From CALAED01 sp035765195 (GTDB lineage Bacteria; Actinomycetota; Actinomycetes; Streptosporangiales; Streptosporangiaceae), in contig DASTYC010000021.1 of NCBI GenBank assembly GCA_035765195.1, positions 62,001 to 126,000 on the forward strand: 64,000 nucleotides of DNA, written 5' to 3'. This document shows, in pieces, positions 17,937-25,363 of this stretch (positions are counted from its first letter, which is position 1; each line of letters opens with the position of its first letter). The notes beneath the pieces were generated by a model. The model searched no databases and was not told the DNA's origin. It saw only the letters and a list, made by a program, of their open reading frames with translations. The position numbers and the translations under genes are program-made.

Positions 17937-18215
17937 ATGACAATTGCCGATCAGCGAAGCCGAGACTCGCTTGCGTGGACCGAAATGGCGGCCTGCAATG
18001 ACGCGCCACCCGATCTGTTCTTTCCGGTGAGCGAATTCGGCGCCGCCGGGGAACAGATAGCCGAGGCGAAGCGGGTCTGCGCCGGCTGCGAGGTCCGCGC
18101 CGAATGCCTGAGCCATGCCCTCAGCCGCGGCGAGGCGTCCGGGATCTGGGGCGGGACCACCGAACACGAACGCCGGCACCTGCGCCGCCGCACTGCCCTG
18201 CGGCACTCGGGCTGA
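17937..18215 (+). CDS. WhiB-family iron-sulfur transcription regulator
   Basis: This 92-residue protein has four cysteines at C20, C48, C51 and C57, the C-x27-CxxC-x5-C pattern that holds a 4Fe-4S cluster in Wbl proteins. The G[IV]WGG turn (GIWGG) and a basic tail (ERRHLRRR) that contacts DNA or the sigma factor follow. Wbl proteins control development, redox response and antibiotic resistance in actinobacteria. The subtype cannot be fixed from the motif alone. ATG 17937 is preferred; the frame stays open upstream to 17811 without conserved residues. About 220 upstream bases should contain its promoter. Confidence 0.92.
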   Translation: MTIADQRSRDSLAWTEMAACNDAPPDLFFPVSEFGAAGEQIAEAKRVCAGCEVRAECLSHALSRGEASGIWGGTTEHERRHLRRRTALRHSG

Positions 18216-18336
18216 ACGATCGCGGTGCGCTCCGGACGCCTGGACGGCCCCGACCGCCCGCCGTCGCCCGCCGTCGCCCCCCGTCGCCCGCGGATCCGGC
18301 GCGAATGGGCGCCGGATCGGCGGGTAGTCAACCCCG

Positions 18337-18552
18337 ATGAATGAGCGATCATCTCGGCGATCCGGGCCCGCCCGGTCCGGCGCCGATTCTCATGAACGAC
18401 CCGATGCCGCCGCCGCGCGTGACTTCGACGCGGAGGGCCGTCCGCTCCCGCGCCAAGAGGACGAGGCGCCCGGCACCGGCGCTCCCGGCGTCGACGTCGG
18501 CCGCCCGGACGCCGCACCCGCCGAGGACTCAGGCGACGAGCGGCCGGCATGA
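18337..18552 (+). CDS. Small hydrophilic hypothetical protein overlapping yihY
   Basis: A 71-codon frame, rich in Arg, Asp, Glu, Pro and Ala and with no predicted fold, ends in an ATGA overlap with the YihY start. That overlap is the main argument for translation. The ribosome site is weak and the composition is low complexity, so it may instead be leader sequence. No family recognised. Confidence 0.35.
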   Translation: MNERSSRRSGPARSGADSHERPDAAAARDFDAEGRPLPRQEDEAPGTGAPGVDVGRPDAAPAEDSGDERPA

Positions 18553-19517
18553 GGTTCCGTAAGGCCGCCGCGCCCGAAAAGCCGACCAAGATGCCGGCGG
18601 GCGCGTGGTGGGCGGCGGTCAAGCGCATCTTCGGCGAGTTCAGGGACGACAACCTGTCCGACTGGGCGGCCGCCCTCACCTACTACAGCGTGCTTTCGAT
18701 CTTTCCGGCGATGCTGGTGGTCGTGTCCGTGGTGGGGCTGGGCGGCAAATCCGTCTCCCAGGATCTGATCACCAACCTCGGGAGCCTGGCGCCCGGTTCC
18801 GTCAAACAGGTGCTCGCCAACGCGTTGGCCGAACTCGAGCGCGGCCGGGCGGGGGCAAGCCTGGTCGCGGTGCTCGGCCTCGCGGCCGCGATCTGGTCGG
18901 CCTCGGGGTACGTGGCGGCCTTCATGCGCGCCTCCAACGCCATCTACGACGTGCCGGAGGGCCGGCCGATCTGGAAGACGCTGCCGCTGCGGATCGCGAT
19001 CACCCTGGTGACGCTGGTGCTGCTGTCGGCTTCGGCGGTCGCGGTGGTGATCTCCGGCCCGCTGGCCCGGGAGGTCGGCGACCTGCTCGGTCTCGGCTCG
19101 GCGGCGGTCACCGCCTGGGGCATCGTCAAGTGGCCGGTGCTGCTGCTTGTGATCAACTTCCTGTTCGCGCTGTTGTATTGGATTTCGCCCAACGCCAGGC
19201 ACGGCTTCCGCTGGGTCACGCCGGGCGGCATCCTCGCCCTCGTCGTGTGGCTGGTCGCCTCGGCCGGATTCGCCGTGTACGTGGCGAACTTCGGCTCCTA
19301 CAACAAGACGTACGGCAGCCTCGCCGGGCTGATCATCTTCCTCGTGTGGCTGTGGCTCAGCAATCTGGCCATCCTGCTCGGCGCGGAGCTCAACGCCGAA
19401 CTCGAACGCGGCCGCGCCATCGCCGCCGGCCTGCCGCCGGCCGAGGAGCCGTACGTCGAGCCGCGCGACACCAGGAAGTTCGACGACGACGATCCCCACG
19501 ACAACGATCTCGGTTGA
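18549..19517 (+). CDS. YihY/BrkB-family inner-membrane protein
   Basis: This 322-residue integral membrane protein opens with an amphipathic stretch and WAAALTYYSVLSIFPAMLVVVSVVGL, the typical family entry. GYVAAFMRASNAIYDVPEGRP follows, then several hydrophobic helices, with GSYNKTYGSLAGLIIFLVWLWLSNLAILLGAELNAELER near residue 255. These are the conserved YihY features, with about six membrane spans. The family was once called RNase BN in error; its true role, possibly transport, is unresolved. The tail is acidic (DDDDPHDND). Confidence 0.9.
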   Translation: MRFRKAAAPEKPTKMPAGAWWAAVKRIFGEFRDDNLSDWAAALTYYSVLSIFPAMLVVVSVVGLGGKSVSQDLITNLGSLAPGSVKQVLANALAELERGRAGASLVAVLGLAAAIWSASGYVAAFMRASNAIYDVPEGRPIWKTLPLRIAITLVTLVLLSASAVAVVISGPLAREVGDLLGLGSAAVTAWGIVKWPVLLLVINFLFALLYWISPNARHGFRWVTPGGILALVVWLVASAGFAVYVANFGSYNKTYGSLAGLIIFLVWLWLSNLAILLGAELNAELERGRAIAAGLPPAEEPYVEPRDTRKFDDDDPHDNDLG

Positions 19518-19567
19518 GGGCCGTCGGGTCGCTGTGCCGCGGCCGCGTCTTTGTCTCGGTCGGCCGC

Positions 19568-19804
19568 TCAGCCGCGGCGGCGACCCAGCAGACCCTTGAT
19601 CCGGTCCCTCAGTCCACGGCCGGTGGGCCTGGTCTGCGGCGCGTAGCCGTCGTCCTCGCCGCCCGGAGCGTCGGCGGGAGCGTTGGGCGGGTCACTCGGC
19701 GACGGCGTCCGCTCCGCGGCGAAGTCGTGCTCTTCGTCCACCGCTGGAACGTCCTGCCCGGCGCGCCGGTCGGCCAGCGGCCGCTGGTCCTTCTCGTTGT
19801 CCAT
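19568..19804 (-). CDS. Small charged hypothetical protein
   Basis: This 78-residue, hydrophilic and apparently disordered protein begins MDNEKDQRPLADRRAGQDV and ends with a basic cluster (RDRIKGLLGRRRG). Coding status rests on a plausible start and its position between two better-supported genes. No family recognised. Confidence 0.4.
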   Translation of the reverse strand: MDNEKDQRPLADRRAGQDVPAVDEEHDFAAERTPSPSDPPNAPADAPGGEDDGYAPQTRPTGRGLRDRIKGLLGRRRG

Positions 19805-19867
19805 GGTGTCCGGGTCCCCCTGCCGAAGCGAACTGGTGCGCCCCGGGAATACCCTCAGTCCCGCGGG

Positions 19868-20377
19868 CTATGCCACCGTCGCCACCGGCCGGGGCGGCGC
19901 GCGATCCGCCGGTGGCCCCAGGTGGTCCTGGTCGCCGTCCTGATCATCGCCCTGTCCGCCGCCATGGTCGGCGTCGTCGCCATGGTCGCCGGCCGCGGCC
20001 GCGGGCGTGGCGCCGGCCGGCTGCCGACCGGCGCCCGTGAGCACGCGGGCCCGCTGGTGTATTGCCTTCCACTCGGCGATGGTGCCGACCACATCGGGGT
20101 CCAATCCGTTCTCTGCCGCCGCTGCGCGCAGGACGTTCACGAAGGAGACGACCCACCCCCACTCGGGCAGGCTGCGGCGCTTGCCGCGCAGGATCTCGTG
20201 GGTGGTCGACGCCGCCAGCACCCGCAGCCGCAGCCCGCCGGCCTGCTCGCCAGAACCCATGGAGATCGAGAGCTTCTCCAGGCGCGCGTACGAGGGCGGA
20301 CCCGCCGCCTCCCACGCCGCGTTGAGCTCGGCGATGAAATCACGAAGAGCCACACGGGCTCGGTTGTCCTCGAACAT
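19868..20377 (-). CDS. XRE-like helix-turn-helix orphan with acidic tail
   Basis: A 169-residue protein. The first 110 residues (RDFIAELNAAWEAAGPPSYARLEKLS, VLAASTTHEILRGKRRSLPEWGWVVSFVNVL) match the layout of actinobacterial XRE-like regulators in which STTHEIL forms the recognition region. From about residue 120 the chain turns into a Gly/Asp/His-rich tail (DDADHGGGQGDDQDGDQDH), which is unusual and may be disordered or metal-binding. The ATG at 20377 is the only good start. No partner enzyme or NTPase domain is fused to it. Confidence 0.6.
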   Translation of the reverse strand: MFEDNRARVALRDFIAELNAAWEAAGPPSYARLEKLSISMGSGEQAGGLRLRVLAASTTHEILRGKRRSLPEWGWVVSFVNVLRAAAAENGLDPDVVGTIAEWKAIHQRARVLTGAGRQPAGATPAAAAGDHGDDADHGGGQGDDQDGDQDHLGPPADRAPPRPVATVA

Positions 20378-20703
20378 TCGTACCGCTCAATCCTCGTTGA
20401 TCGCGGATCGACGGCATCGTTCCGGGACAACGTGCCCGAGCGCGGCGGCAAGCTCGCCGCGAACGCACGTCCCGCTACTGAAAGTGATCCGCGACAACAT
20501 CTCATCCGTGATTCGGTCGGTCCGCATTGCCCCCGAATGGGACCGGACGATCTCGGATGAAGTCGCGGCCGCCCGGACGGCGGCCCGCCCCGTTCGGGAA
20601 CGTTCGGAGTTGCCGAAGGCGGCGGCGCGGCGGCCGATATCACGGCAAAGTCGTACGCACGGTAAGGTCCGCGATCCAACGAACCCGAGGGGAGGCGAAC
20701 GGC
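20378..20703. other. Divergent intergenic region
   Basis: The 326 bases between the leftward XRE-like gene and the rightward 65-residue gene must carry both promoters. I see an 8-bp palindrome GAACGTTC inside TTCGGGAACGTTCGG near 20600, but no certain -35/-10 pair. Rightward open frames through it look non-coding. Confidence 0.35.
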
Positions 20704-20901
20704 ATGGTTGTGCAAGAGGCACCTTCGGATCCGACCCATTCGACCGCCGAACAAGCCCTGCTCGCGCTGACCCTGATCACTACATGGGCGCTCGCGACCG
20801 GTCGCAGGCTGCGTGCGGACGTGCCGCCCGAGCAGCTCACCGAGGCGGAACTGATCGACTTTTGGGCCGATCCCCTGCTCGCCCCCGAGACCCTCTCCTA
20901 A
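20704..20901 (+). CDS. Small hypothetical protein (65 aa)
   Basis: The ATG at 20704 is preceded by GAGGGGAGG about seven bases upstream. The product has a short hydrophobic stretch (ALLALTLITTWALATGRRL) and an acidic C-terminal half (LTEAELIDFWADPLL). It may be a small cytosolic or peripheral protein. It converges on the HATPase gene, and no family is recognised. The good ribosome site is the main evidence. Confidence 0.55.
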   Translation: MVVQEAPSDPTHSTAEQALLALTLITTWALATGRRLRADVPPEQLTEAELIDFWADPLLAPETLS

Positions 20902-20934
20902 CGGCCGATGGACGAATACCTTGAGCCGAGGCGG

Positions 20935-21492
20935 TCAGAAGACGGCCCAGACGATCTTGCCTTCACCGCCTGGCCGGGGCGCCCACCCCCAGCGGCGGCT
21001 GTAGGACTGCACGACGTGCAGGCCACGGCCGGTCTCGGCGACGAAGTCGGGCTCCCTGACCACGGGTGCGATGGTGTTGGGGTCGGCGACCACGCACACC
21101 ACCGCGTCGGCGTGCTTGATCAGCCGCAGCAGGATCACCCACTCACGGGCGACGAGGGGCGCTCCGTGGCGCAGCGCGTTGGTGACCAGCTCCGAGACGA
21201 CCGTGGTGATGTCGTACGCCTGCGTCGTGACGCGCCAGCGGCGCAGCAGCGACGCGGTCAGCGATCTGGCCACCCCGACGGCGGACAGCTGGGTGTCGAG
21301 CGCGAACGTGACGTCCTGGTCGTGACGGCCGGCGGCGTGGCCCGGGCCGTCCATCCCGGCGGCGTCGTCCAGGCAGGCGGCGTCGTCCAGGCAGGCGGCG
21401 CGCGTGATCAGGTTGGGCCGGCACATGGTGTCGGCGATGCGCGGCAGCAGCACTTCGAGCTCGGCAGCCACCGTGCCGGCCGCACCCTTCAT
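20935..21492 (-). CDS. HATPase (anti-sigma/RsbW-like) regulator
   Basis: This 185-residue GHKL ATPase has the N-box ELVTNALRHG near residue 110, a weak G1 region (VVADPNTIAP, where the family usually shows D-x-G-x-G) and the G2 motif ETGRGLHVV. Such stand-alone kinase-like domains act as anti-sigma factors or serine kinases in actinobacteria. ATG 21492 has a GAAAGG ribosome site; the frame stays open further upstream without conserved content. An 18-bp tandem duplication (21361-21396) gives an ACLDDA repeat near residue 35. The gene is divergent from an Scr1-type regulator and DUF397 protein across an operator-rich gap, the usual arrangement in sporulating actinomycetes. Confidence 0.82.
   Translation of the reverse strand: MKGAAGTVAAELEVLLPRIADTMCRPNLITRAACLDDAACLDDAAGMDGPGHAAGRHDQDVTFALDTQLSAVGVARSLTASLLRRWRVTTQAYDITTVVSELVTNALRHGAPLVAREWVILLRLIKHADAVVCVVADPNTIAPVVREPDFVAETGRGLHVVQSYSRRWGWAPRPGGEGKIVWAVF
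21361..21396. repeat. 18-bp tandem duplication inside the HATPase gene
   Basis: GGCGTCGTCCAGGCAGGC occurs twice in a row. It stays in frame and duplicates six residues (ACLDDA) in the variable N-terminal part of the ATPase. Replication slippage is the simplest cause. Confidence 0.9.
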
Positions 21493-21579
21493 GCAGGACC
21501 TTTCGTTACGCGCAAGCCCTTGGTCGGCGAGCCAGGGCACCCAGTGACCTTTACGCCATCTACCTGCGCTGATACCGCT

Positions 21580-21612
21580 AATGCGATCGCATTGTGCGAT
21601 TGCATATGCGAT
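21580..21612. promoter_or_regulatory. Iterated TGCGAT operator between HATPase and Scr1-type regulator
   Basis: AATGCGATCGCATT at 21580-21593 is a perfect 14-bp palindrome. It is followed by TGCGAT at 21595-21600, the related TTGCAT at 21600-21605 and ATGCGAT at 21606-21612. Direct copies begin at 21582, 21595 and 21607, about one helical turn apart. The cluster lies in the 285-base gap between divergent genes and is notably AT-richer than its surroundings. It is a likely binding array for the neighbouring XRE regulator. Confidence 0.65.
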
Positions 21613-21777
21613 ATCCTCCCTTTGGCCATGATCTGACGCAAGCCGAACGGCGAACGTGATCTTCCAACATCCATCCGAGCCCGATGGCTTCGATGGCGCG
21701 GAGACACAGGGCGGAGATGACAGGGTGACGGATGGCACACTGGGCCCCTGCACCTGTCCCGAGGAGGAGATTCGATC

Positions 21778-22626
21778 GTGGCAAGCGGCGGCGGCTCGAC
21801 CGTGCTCCGCATCCTGCTCGGGACACAGCTGCGCCGCCTCCGCGAGCGGCAGGGCGTCACCCCGCAGCAGGCGGCCACCCATATCCGCGGCTCGGTGTCG
21901 AAGATCTCCCGGATGGAACTGGGCCGCCACCCCTTCAAAGAGCGCGACCTCGTCGACCTGCTCGCGCTGTACGGCGTCACCGACGACGCCGACCTGGATC
22001 AGGTGCTCGCGCTGGCCCGGCGCGCCAACGAGCCCGGTTGGTGGCACGGCTACGGCGATCTGCTGCCGAGTTGGTTCCAGTCGTACATCGGCCTGGAGGA
22101 GTCGGCCGGACAGATTCGTACGTACGCGACCCAGTGGATTCCCGGACTGCTGCAGACCCAGGCTTACATTGCCGCCGTTATCGCGCTCGGCGGATTCTCC
22201 CCGGCCGAGACCGAGCGCCGGGTCGCGATGCGGCTCGAGCGCCAACGCAGGTTCCGCGAGGGTGATCTACGCCTGTGGGCGATCATCGACGAGGCGGTGC
22301 TGCGGCGTCCGGTCGGCGGACGCGACGTCATGCGCGGTCAGCTGGAATACCTTCTCGAGGCCTCGAAACGGGCCGCGCTCTTCCTCCAGGTGACCACGCT
22401 CGCTGCGGGCGGCGGCCACGCCGCTCCGAGCGGGTTTTCCATCCTTCGTTTTCCCGACACGGAGTTGTCCGACGTTGTCTACGTCGAACACCTCACCGGC
22501 GCCCTCTACCTTGACAAGCCCAGTGATGTGGACGATTACATGCTGGCGATGGACCGCCTCGGCGTCATCAGCGCCGCGCCCGAGGATTCGGTCGAGATCA
22601 TCAACTCGATCCTGAGAGACACCTGA
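21778..22626 (+). CDS. Scr1-type XRE regulator (HTH + DUF5753)
   Basis: A 282-residue protein. An N-terminal helix-turn-helix (LGTQLRRLRERQGVTPQQAATHIRGSVSKISRMELGR) is followed by the DUF5753 domain, with WFQSYIGLEESAGQIRTYATQWIPGLLQTQAY near residue 100 and YVEHLTGALYLDKPSDVDDYMLAMDRL near 240. This is the Scr1/WhiJ-like group, studied in Streptomyces as antitoxin-like or developmental regulators paired with DUF397 proteins. GTG 21778 follows GAGGAG. The DUF397 gene starts two bases after the stop. The upstream TGCGAT array is the likely operator. Confidence 0.93.
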   Translation: MASGGGSTVLRILLGTQLRRLRERQGVTPQQAATHIRGSVSKISRMELGRHPFKERDLVDLLALYGVTDDADLDQVLALARRANEPGWWHGYGDLLPSWFQSYIGLEESAGQIRTYATQWIPGLLQTQAYIAAVIALGGFSPAETERRVAMRLERQRRFREGDLRLWAIIDEAVLRRPVGGRDVMRGQLEYLLEASKRAALFLQVTTLAAGGGHAAPSGFSILRFPDTELSDVVYVEHLTGALYLDKPSDVDDYMLAMDRLGVISAAPEDSVEIINSILRDT

Positions 22627-22628
22627 GA

Positions 22629-22910
22629 ATGTCCGCTCCACACGGGCCCGTCGATCGCGGGCCTGTTTACAACGGCATGCCGGCGAACGCCCTGATCGGC
22701 GTCGTCTGGCACAAGAGCCGCTGCAGTTCCCCACAGGGCGAATGCGTCGAGATGGCGCGGCTGGCGAGCGGCGACGTCGCCATCCGCAACTCTCGGCACC
22801 CCGACGGCTCGGCGCTCATCTACACACGCGCCGAGATCGAAGCCTTCATCCTCGGGGTGAAGGACGGGGACTTCGACCACTTCATCGACGCCGGTCGCGC
22901 ACGCGCGTAG
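22629..22910 (+). CDS. DUF397 protein (Scr1-type regulator partner)
   Basis: This 93-residue protein has the DUF397 core W-x-K-S-R-C-S-x-x-x-G-x-C-V-E-x-A (VVWHKSRCSSPQGECVEMARL), then VAIRNSRHPDGSALIYTRAEIEAFILGVKDGDFD. It starts two bases after the stop of the Scr1-type regulator and is surely co-translated with it. Family members have been proposed as toxin-like or regulatory partners of the XRE protein. In general the balance of the pair and its ATPase neighbour is thought to tune development and secondary metabolism. Confidence 0.93.
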   Translation: MSAPHGPVDRGPVYNGMPANALIGVVWHKSRCSSPQGECVEMARLASGDVAIRNSRHPDGSALIYTRAEIEAFILGVKDGDFDHFIDAGRARA

Positions 22911-23132
22911 CCGGCGACGCGGGCGCCGCCGTCCGCGATCACCCGCCGGGCGCGAGGATTCCCGGCGAAGCGACGCTCCGCTGCCGCGTCAGATGGTAGG
23001 AAATTACCGGCTTCCGGCGTGCTTGACGTGGCTTGTTTCCCTTCACTTGGATGATGGGAGTCGCGCATCGCCCGCCGATGGCATCCCCCGCCGTCCCTGC
23101 CCGCTGCTTCCCCCGCGTCCAGAGAGGACCAT

Positions 23133-25280
23133 ATGTATTTCGTCGGCACGGATACCGGCGGGACCTTCACCGATTGCGTTGCGATCGACGACGCCGGCCG
23201 CGTCTCGTACGCCAAGACGCTCAGCACCCCGCACGACCTCGCCGAAGGTGTGCTGACCGGATTGGCGTCGCTGGCCGGGCAGCACGACCTCGGGCTCGAA
23301 AACTTCCTCGAGCGGGCCGACCGGATGGGGCACGGCAGCACGGTCGGCACGAACCTCGTCGTCCAGCACCGCGGCGCCCGCGTCGCGCTGATCACGACGG
23401 CGGGCCACGGCGACGCGCTGTTCTTGATGCGCGGCGGGCACGCCCGGGTGGCCGGCATCCCGCGCGAGCTCGTCTACAGCCTGCACGCCACATCGCTGCC
23501 GCGGCCGCTGGTGCCGCGCTCGCGGGTGATCGAGGTGCACGAGCGGGTCGACGCCGCCGGCATGGTGGTCACGCCGCTGCGCGAGGAGCCGGCGCGGCGC
23601 GCCCTGGCCGAGCTGCTCACCGCGCACGACATCGAGGCGGTCGCGATCTCACTGCTGTGGTCGCATCGCAACCCGGCGCACGAGCTGCGGCTGGCCGCGC
23701 TGGTGCGGGAGCTCGCGCCGGACGTCTACGTCTCGCTGTCGTGCGAGGTCGCCCCCCGCACCGGCGAGTACGAACGGACCGTGGCCACGGTGATCAACGC
23801 ACTGGTCGGCCCCGCCTCCACCGCCTACCTCGACCGGTTGTCGGTGGAGCTGACCAAGCGCGGGCTGCGCGGCCCCGTGCTGGTCATGCAGAGCAACGGC
23901 GGCGTGGTGACGCCCGAGGTGGCCAAGACGACGCCGCTGCGGATGGTCGGCTCCGGCCCGGTCGGCGGGCTCAGCGGCGCCGCCGCGCTCGCCCGGCCGC
24001 GCGGCCACTCCAACGTCATCGCGACCGACATGGGCGGCACCTCCTTCGACGTCGGGCTCGTGGTGGGCGACCGTCCTGTGGTCGCCGACGAGCAGGTCGT
24101 CGACCAGCACACGTTCCTGCTCCCGCACCTGGACGTCCGGTCGATCGGCTGTGGCGGCGGCAGCATCGCCCGCTTCGATCCGCATGCCGGATCGCTGCGC
24201 GTCGGGCCCGATTCGGTCGGCGCCGACCCGGGGCCGGCCTGCTATGGCCGGGGCGGGCGGACGCCGACCGTCACCGACGCCGACGTGGTGCTCGGGCTGT
24301 TGCACCCCGACGCGTTCCTCGGCGGGCGGATGCCGCTGGACGCCGACGCGGCGCGCCGGGCAGTCGCCGCGCTGGCCGAACCGCTCGGCATGTCGGTCGA
24401 GGAGGCGGCGGCCGGCATCGTCCGGATCAACAACAACGCCGCGGCGACGCTGATCCGCCAGCGGACCCTGGAGCAGGGCTACGATCCGCGCGACTTCGTG
24501 TTGTACGCGTTCGGCGGCGCGGGGCCGGTGCACGCGTTCGGCTTCGCCGCCGACCTCGGCGTGCGGGAGGTCGTGATCCCGCTGGGCAACGGCGCCTCGA
24601 CGCTGTCCGCGTACGGGATCGCGGCCACCGACATCGCCGAGCACTTCGACCACGAGTGCCAGCTGCGGGCCCCGTTCGATGCGGCCGACGTGGCGCGCGT
24701 CGTCGCCGAGGCCGAGCGCCGCGCCCGCGCCGCGCTCGCCCGCCAGGGCTTCGCGGGCGACGAGGCGGCGGACGGCCCGGCCGACGAGGAACAGGTACGG
24801 CTCGAGCGGCTGGCGTTGATGCGCTATGCGGAGCAGTACATGTTCGCCCTGCCGGTCCCGATCCCGGACGGCCCGGTTACGGCGGCGACCGTCGAGGCGC
24901 TGCGGCGGGCGTTCGACGCGGAGTACGAGCGGCTGCACGGCCCGGGCGCGCGCGTGGTGTTCCACGCGCTGGAGATCTTCAACATCCAGATCCGAGCCAC
25001 GGTGGCGCGCCGGGACTCCGGCGAGCCATCGCGCGCCGCGACCGCGGCGGCGCCGATCGGGACGGCACCCGAGGCGGCGCCGAGCCGGCGGAACGTGTTC
25101 TGGCCCGACGCGATGGCCTGGCTGGAGACGACCGTCCATCGCGGTCCCGCGCTGGGCGGCGGAGGCGCCGTCATCACCGGGCCCGCGGTGGTGGAACTCC
25201 CGCACACCACGATCGCGGTCGCACGCGGTCAACGGCTGCGCGGCGACGAGACCGGCGGCTTCGTCCTCTCCCTGACCTGA
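23133..25280 (+). CDS. HyuA-type hydantoinase/oxoprolinase or carboxylase beta-like subunit
   Basis: This 715-residue protein of the HyuA/acetone carboxylase beta family has an actin-like ATPase fold. DTGGTFTD at 7-14 is the phosphate loop, NVIATDMGGTSFDVGLV near 290 the second, and YAFGGAGPVHAFGFA near 455 the third. Family members use ATP to activate a substrate as a phospho-intermediate for hydrolysis (hydantoinase, oxoprolinase) or carboxylation. AGAGAGG precedes ATG 23133, and a TTGACG at 23023 may be its promoter. The next gene encodes the partner subunit 83 bases later. The gamma-like domain on that partner favours the carboxylase branch. Confidence 0.88.
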   Translation: MYFVGTDTGGTFTDCVAIDDAGRVSYAKTLSTPHDLAEGVLTGLASLAGQHDLGLENFLERADRMGHGSTVGTNLVVQHRGARVALITTAGHGDALFLMRGGHARVAGIPRELVYSLHATSLPRPLVPRSRVIEVHERVDAAGMVVTPLREEPARRALAELLTAHDIEAVAISLLWSHRNPAHELRLAALVRELAPDVYVSLSCEVAPRTGEYERTVATVINALVGPASTAYLDRLSVELTKRGLRGPVLVMQSNGGVVTPEVAKTTPLRMVGSGPVGGLSGAAALARPRGHSNVIATDMGGTSFDVGLVVGDRPVVADEQVVDQHTFLLPHLDVRSIGCGGGSIARFDPHAGSLRVGPDSVGADPGPACYGRGGRTPTVTDADVVLGLLHPDAFLGGRMPLDADAARRAVAALAEPLGMSVEEAAAGIVRINNNAAATLIRQRTLEQGYDPRDFVLYAFGGAGPVHAFGFAADLGVREVVIPLGNGASTLSAYGIAATDIAEHFDHECQLRAPFDAADVARVVAEAERRARAALARQGFAGDEAADGPADEEQVRLERLALMRYAEQYMFALPVPIPDGPVTAATVEALRRAFDAEYERLHGPGARVVFHALEIFNIQIRATVARRDSGEPSRAATAAAPIGTAPEAAPSRRNVFWPDAMAWLETTVHRGPALGGGGAVITGPAVVELPHTTIAVARGQRLRGDETGGFVLSLT

Positions 25281-25297
25281 TCGACCCTGTCGATCCC

Positions 25298-25328
25298 GAG
25301 ATCCCCCGAGATCCCCCCGAGATCCCCC
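25298..25328. repeat. Three tandem GAGATCCCCC units between hyuA and hyuB
   Basis: GAGATCCCCC occurs three times head to tail, the middle unit carrying one extra C, in the 83-base hyuA-hyuB spacer. It does not form a clear hairpin. It may reflect slippage or space the two reading frames. Confidence 0.8.
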
Positions 25329-25363
25329 GACGTCCCCGCGCCTCCCCCTGGAGCAGATTCCCC

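Noticed and set aside
18256..18293. Repeated CCGTCGCCC-type units after whiB
   Set aside because: The short GC-rich iteration looks like slippage; no symmetry or position points to a function.
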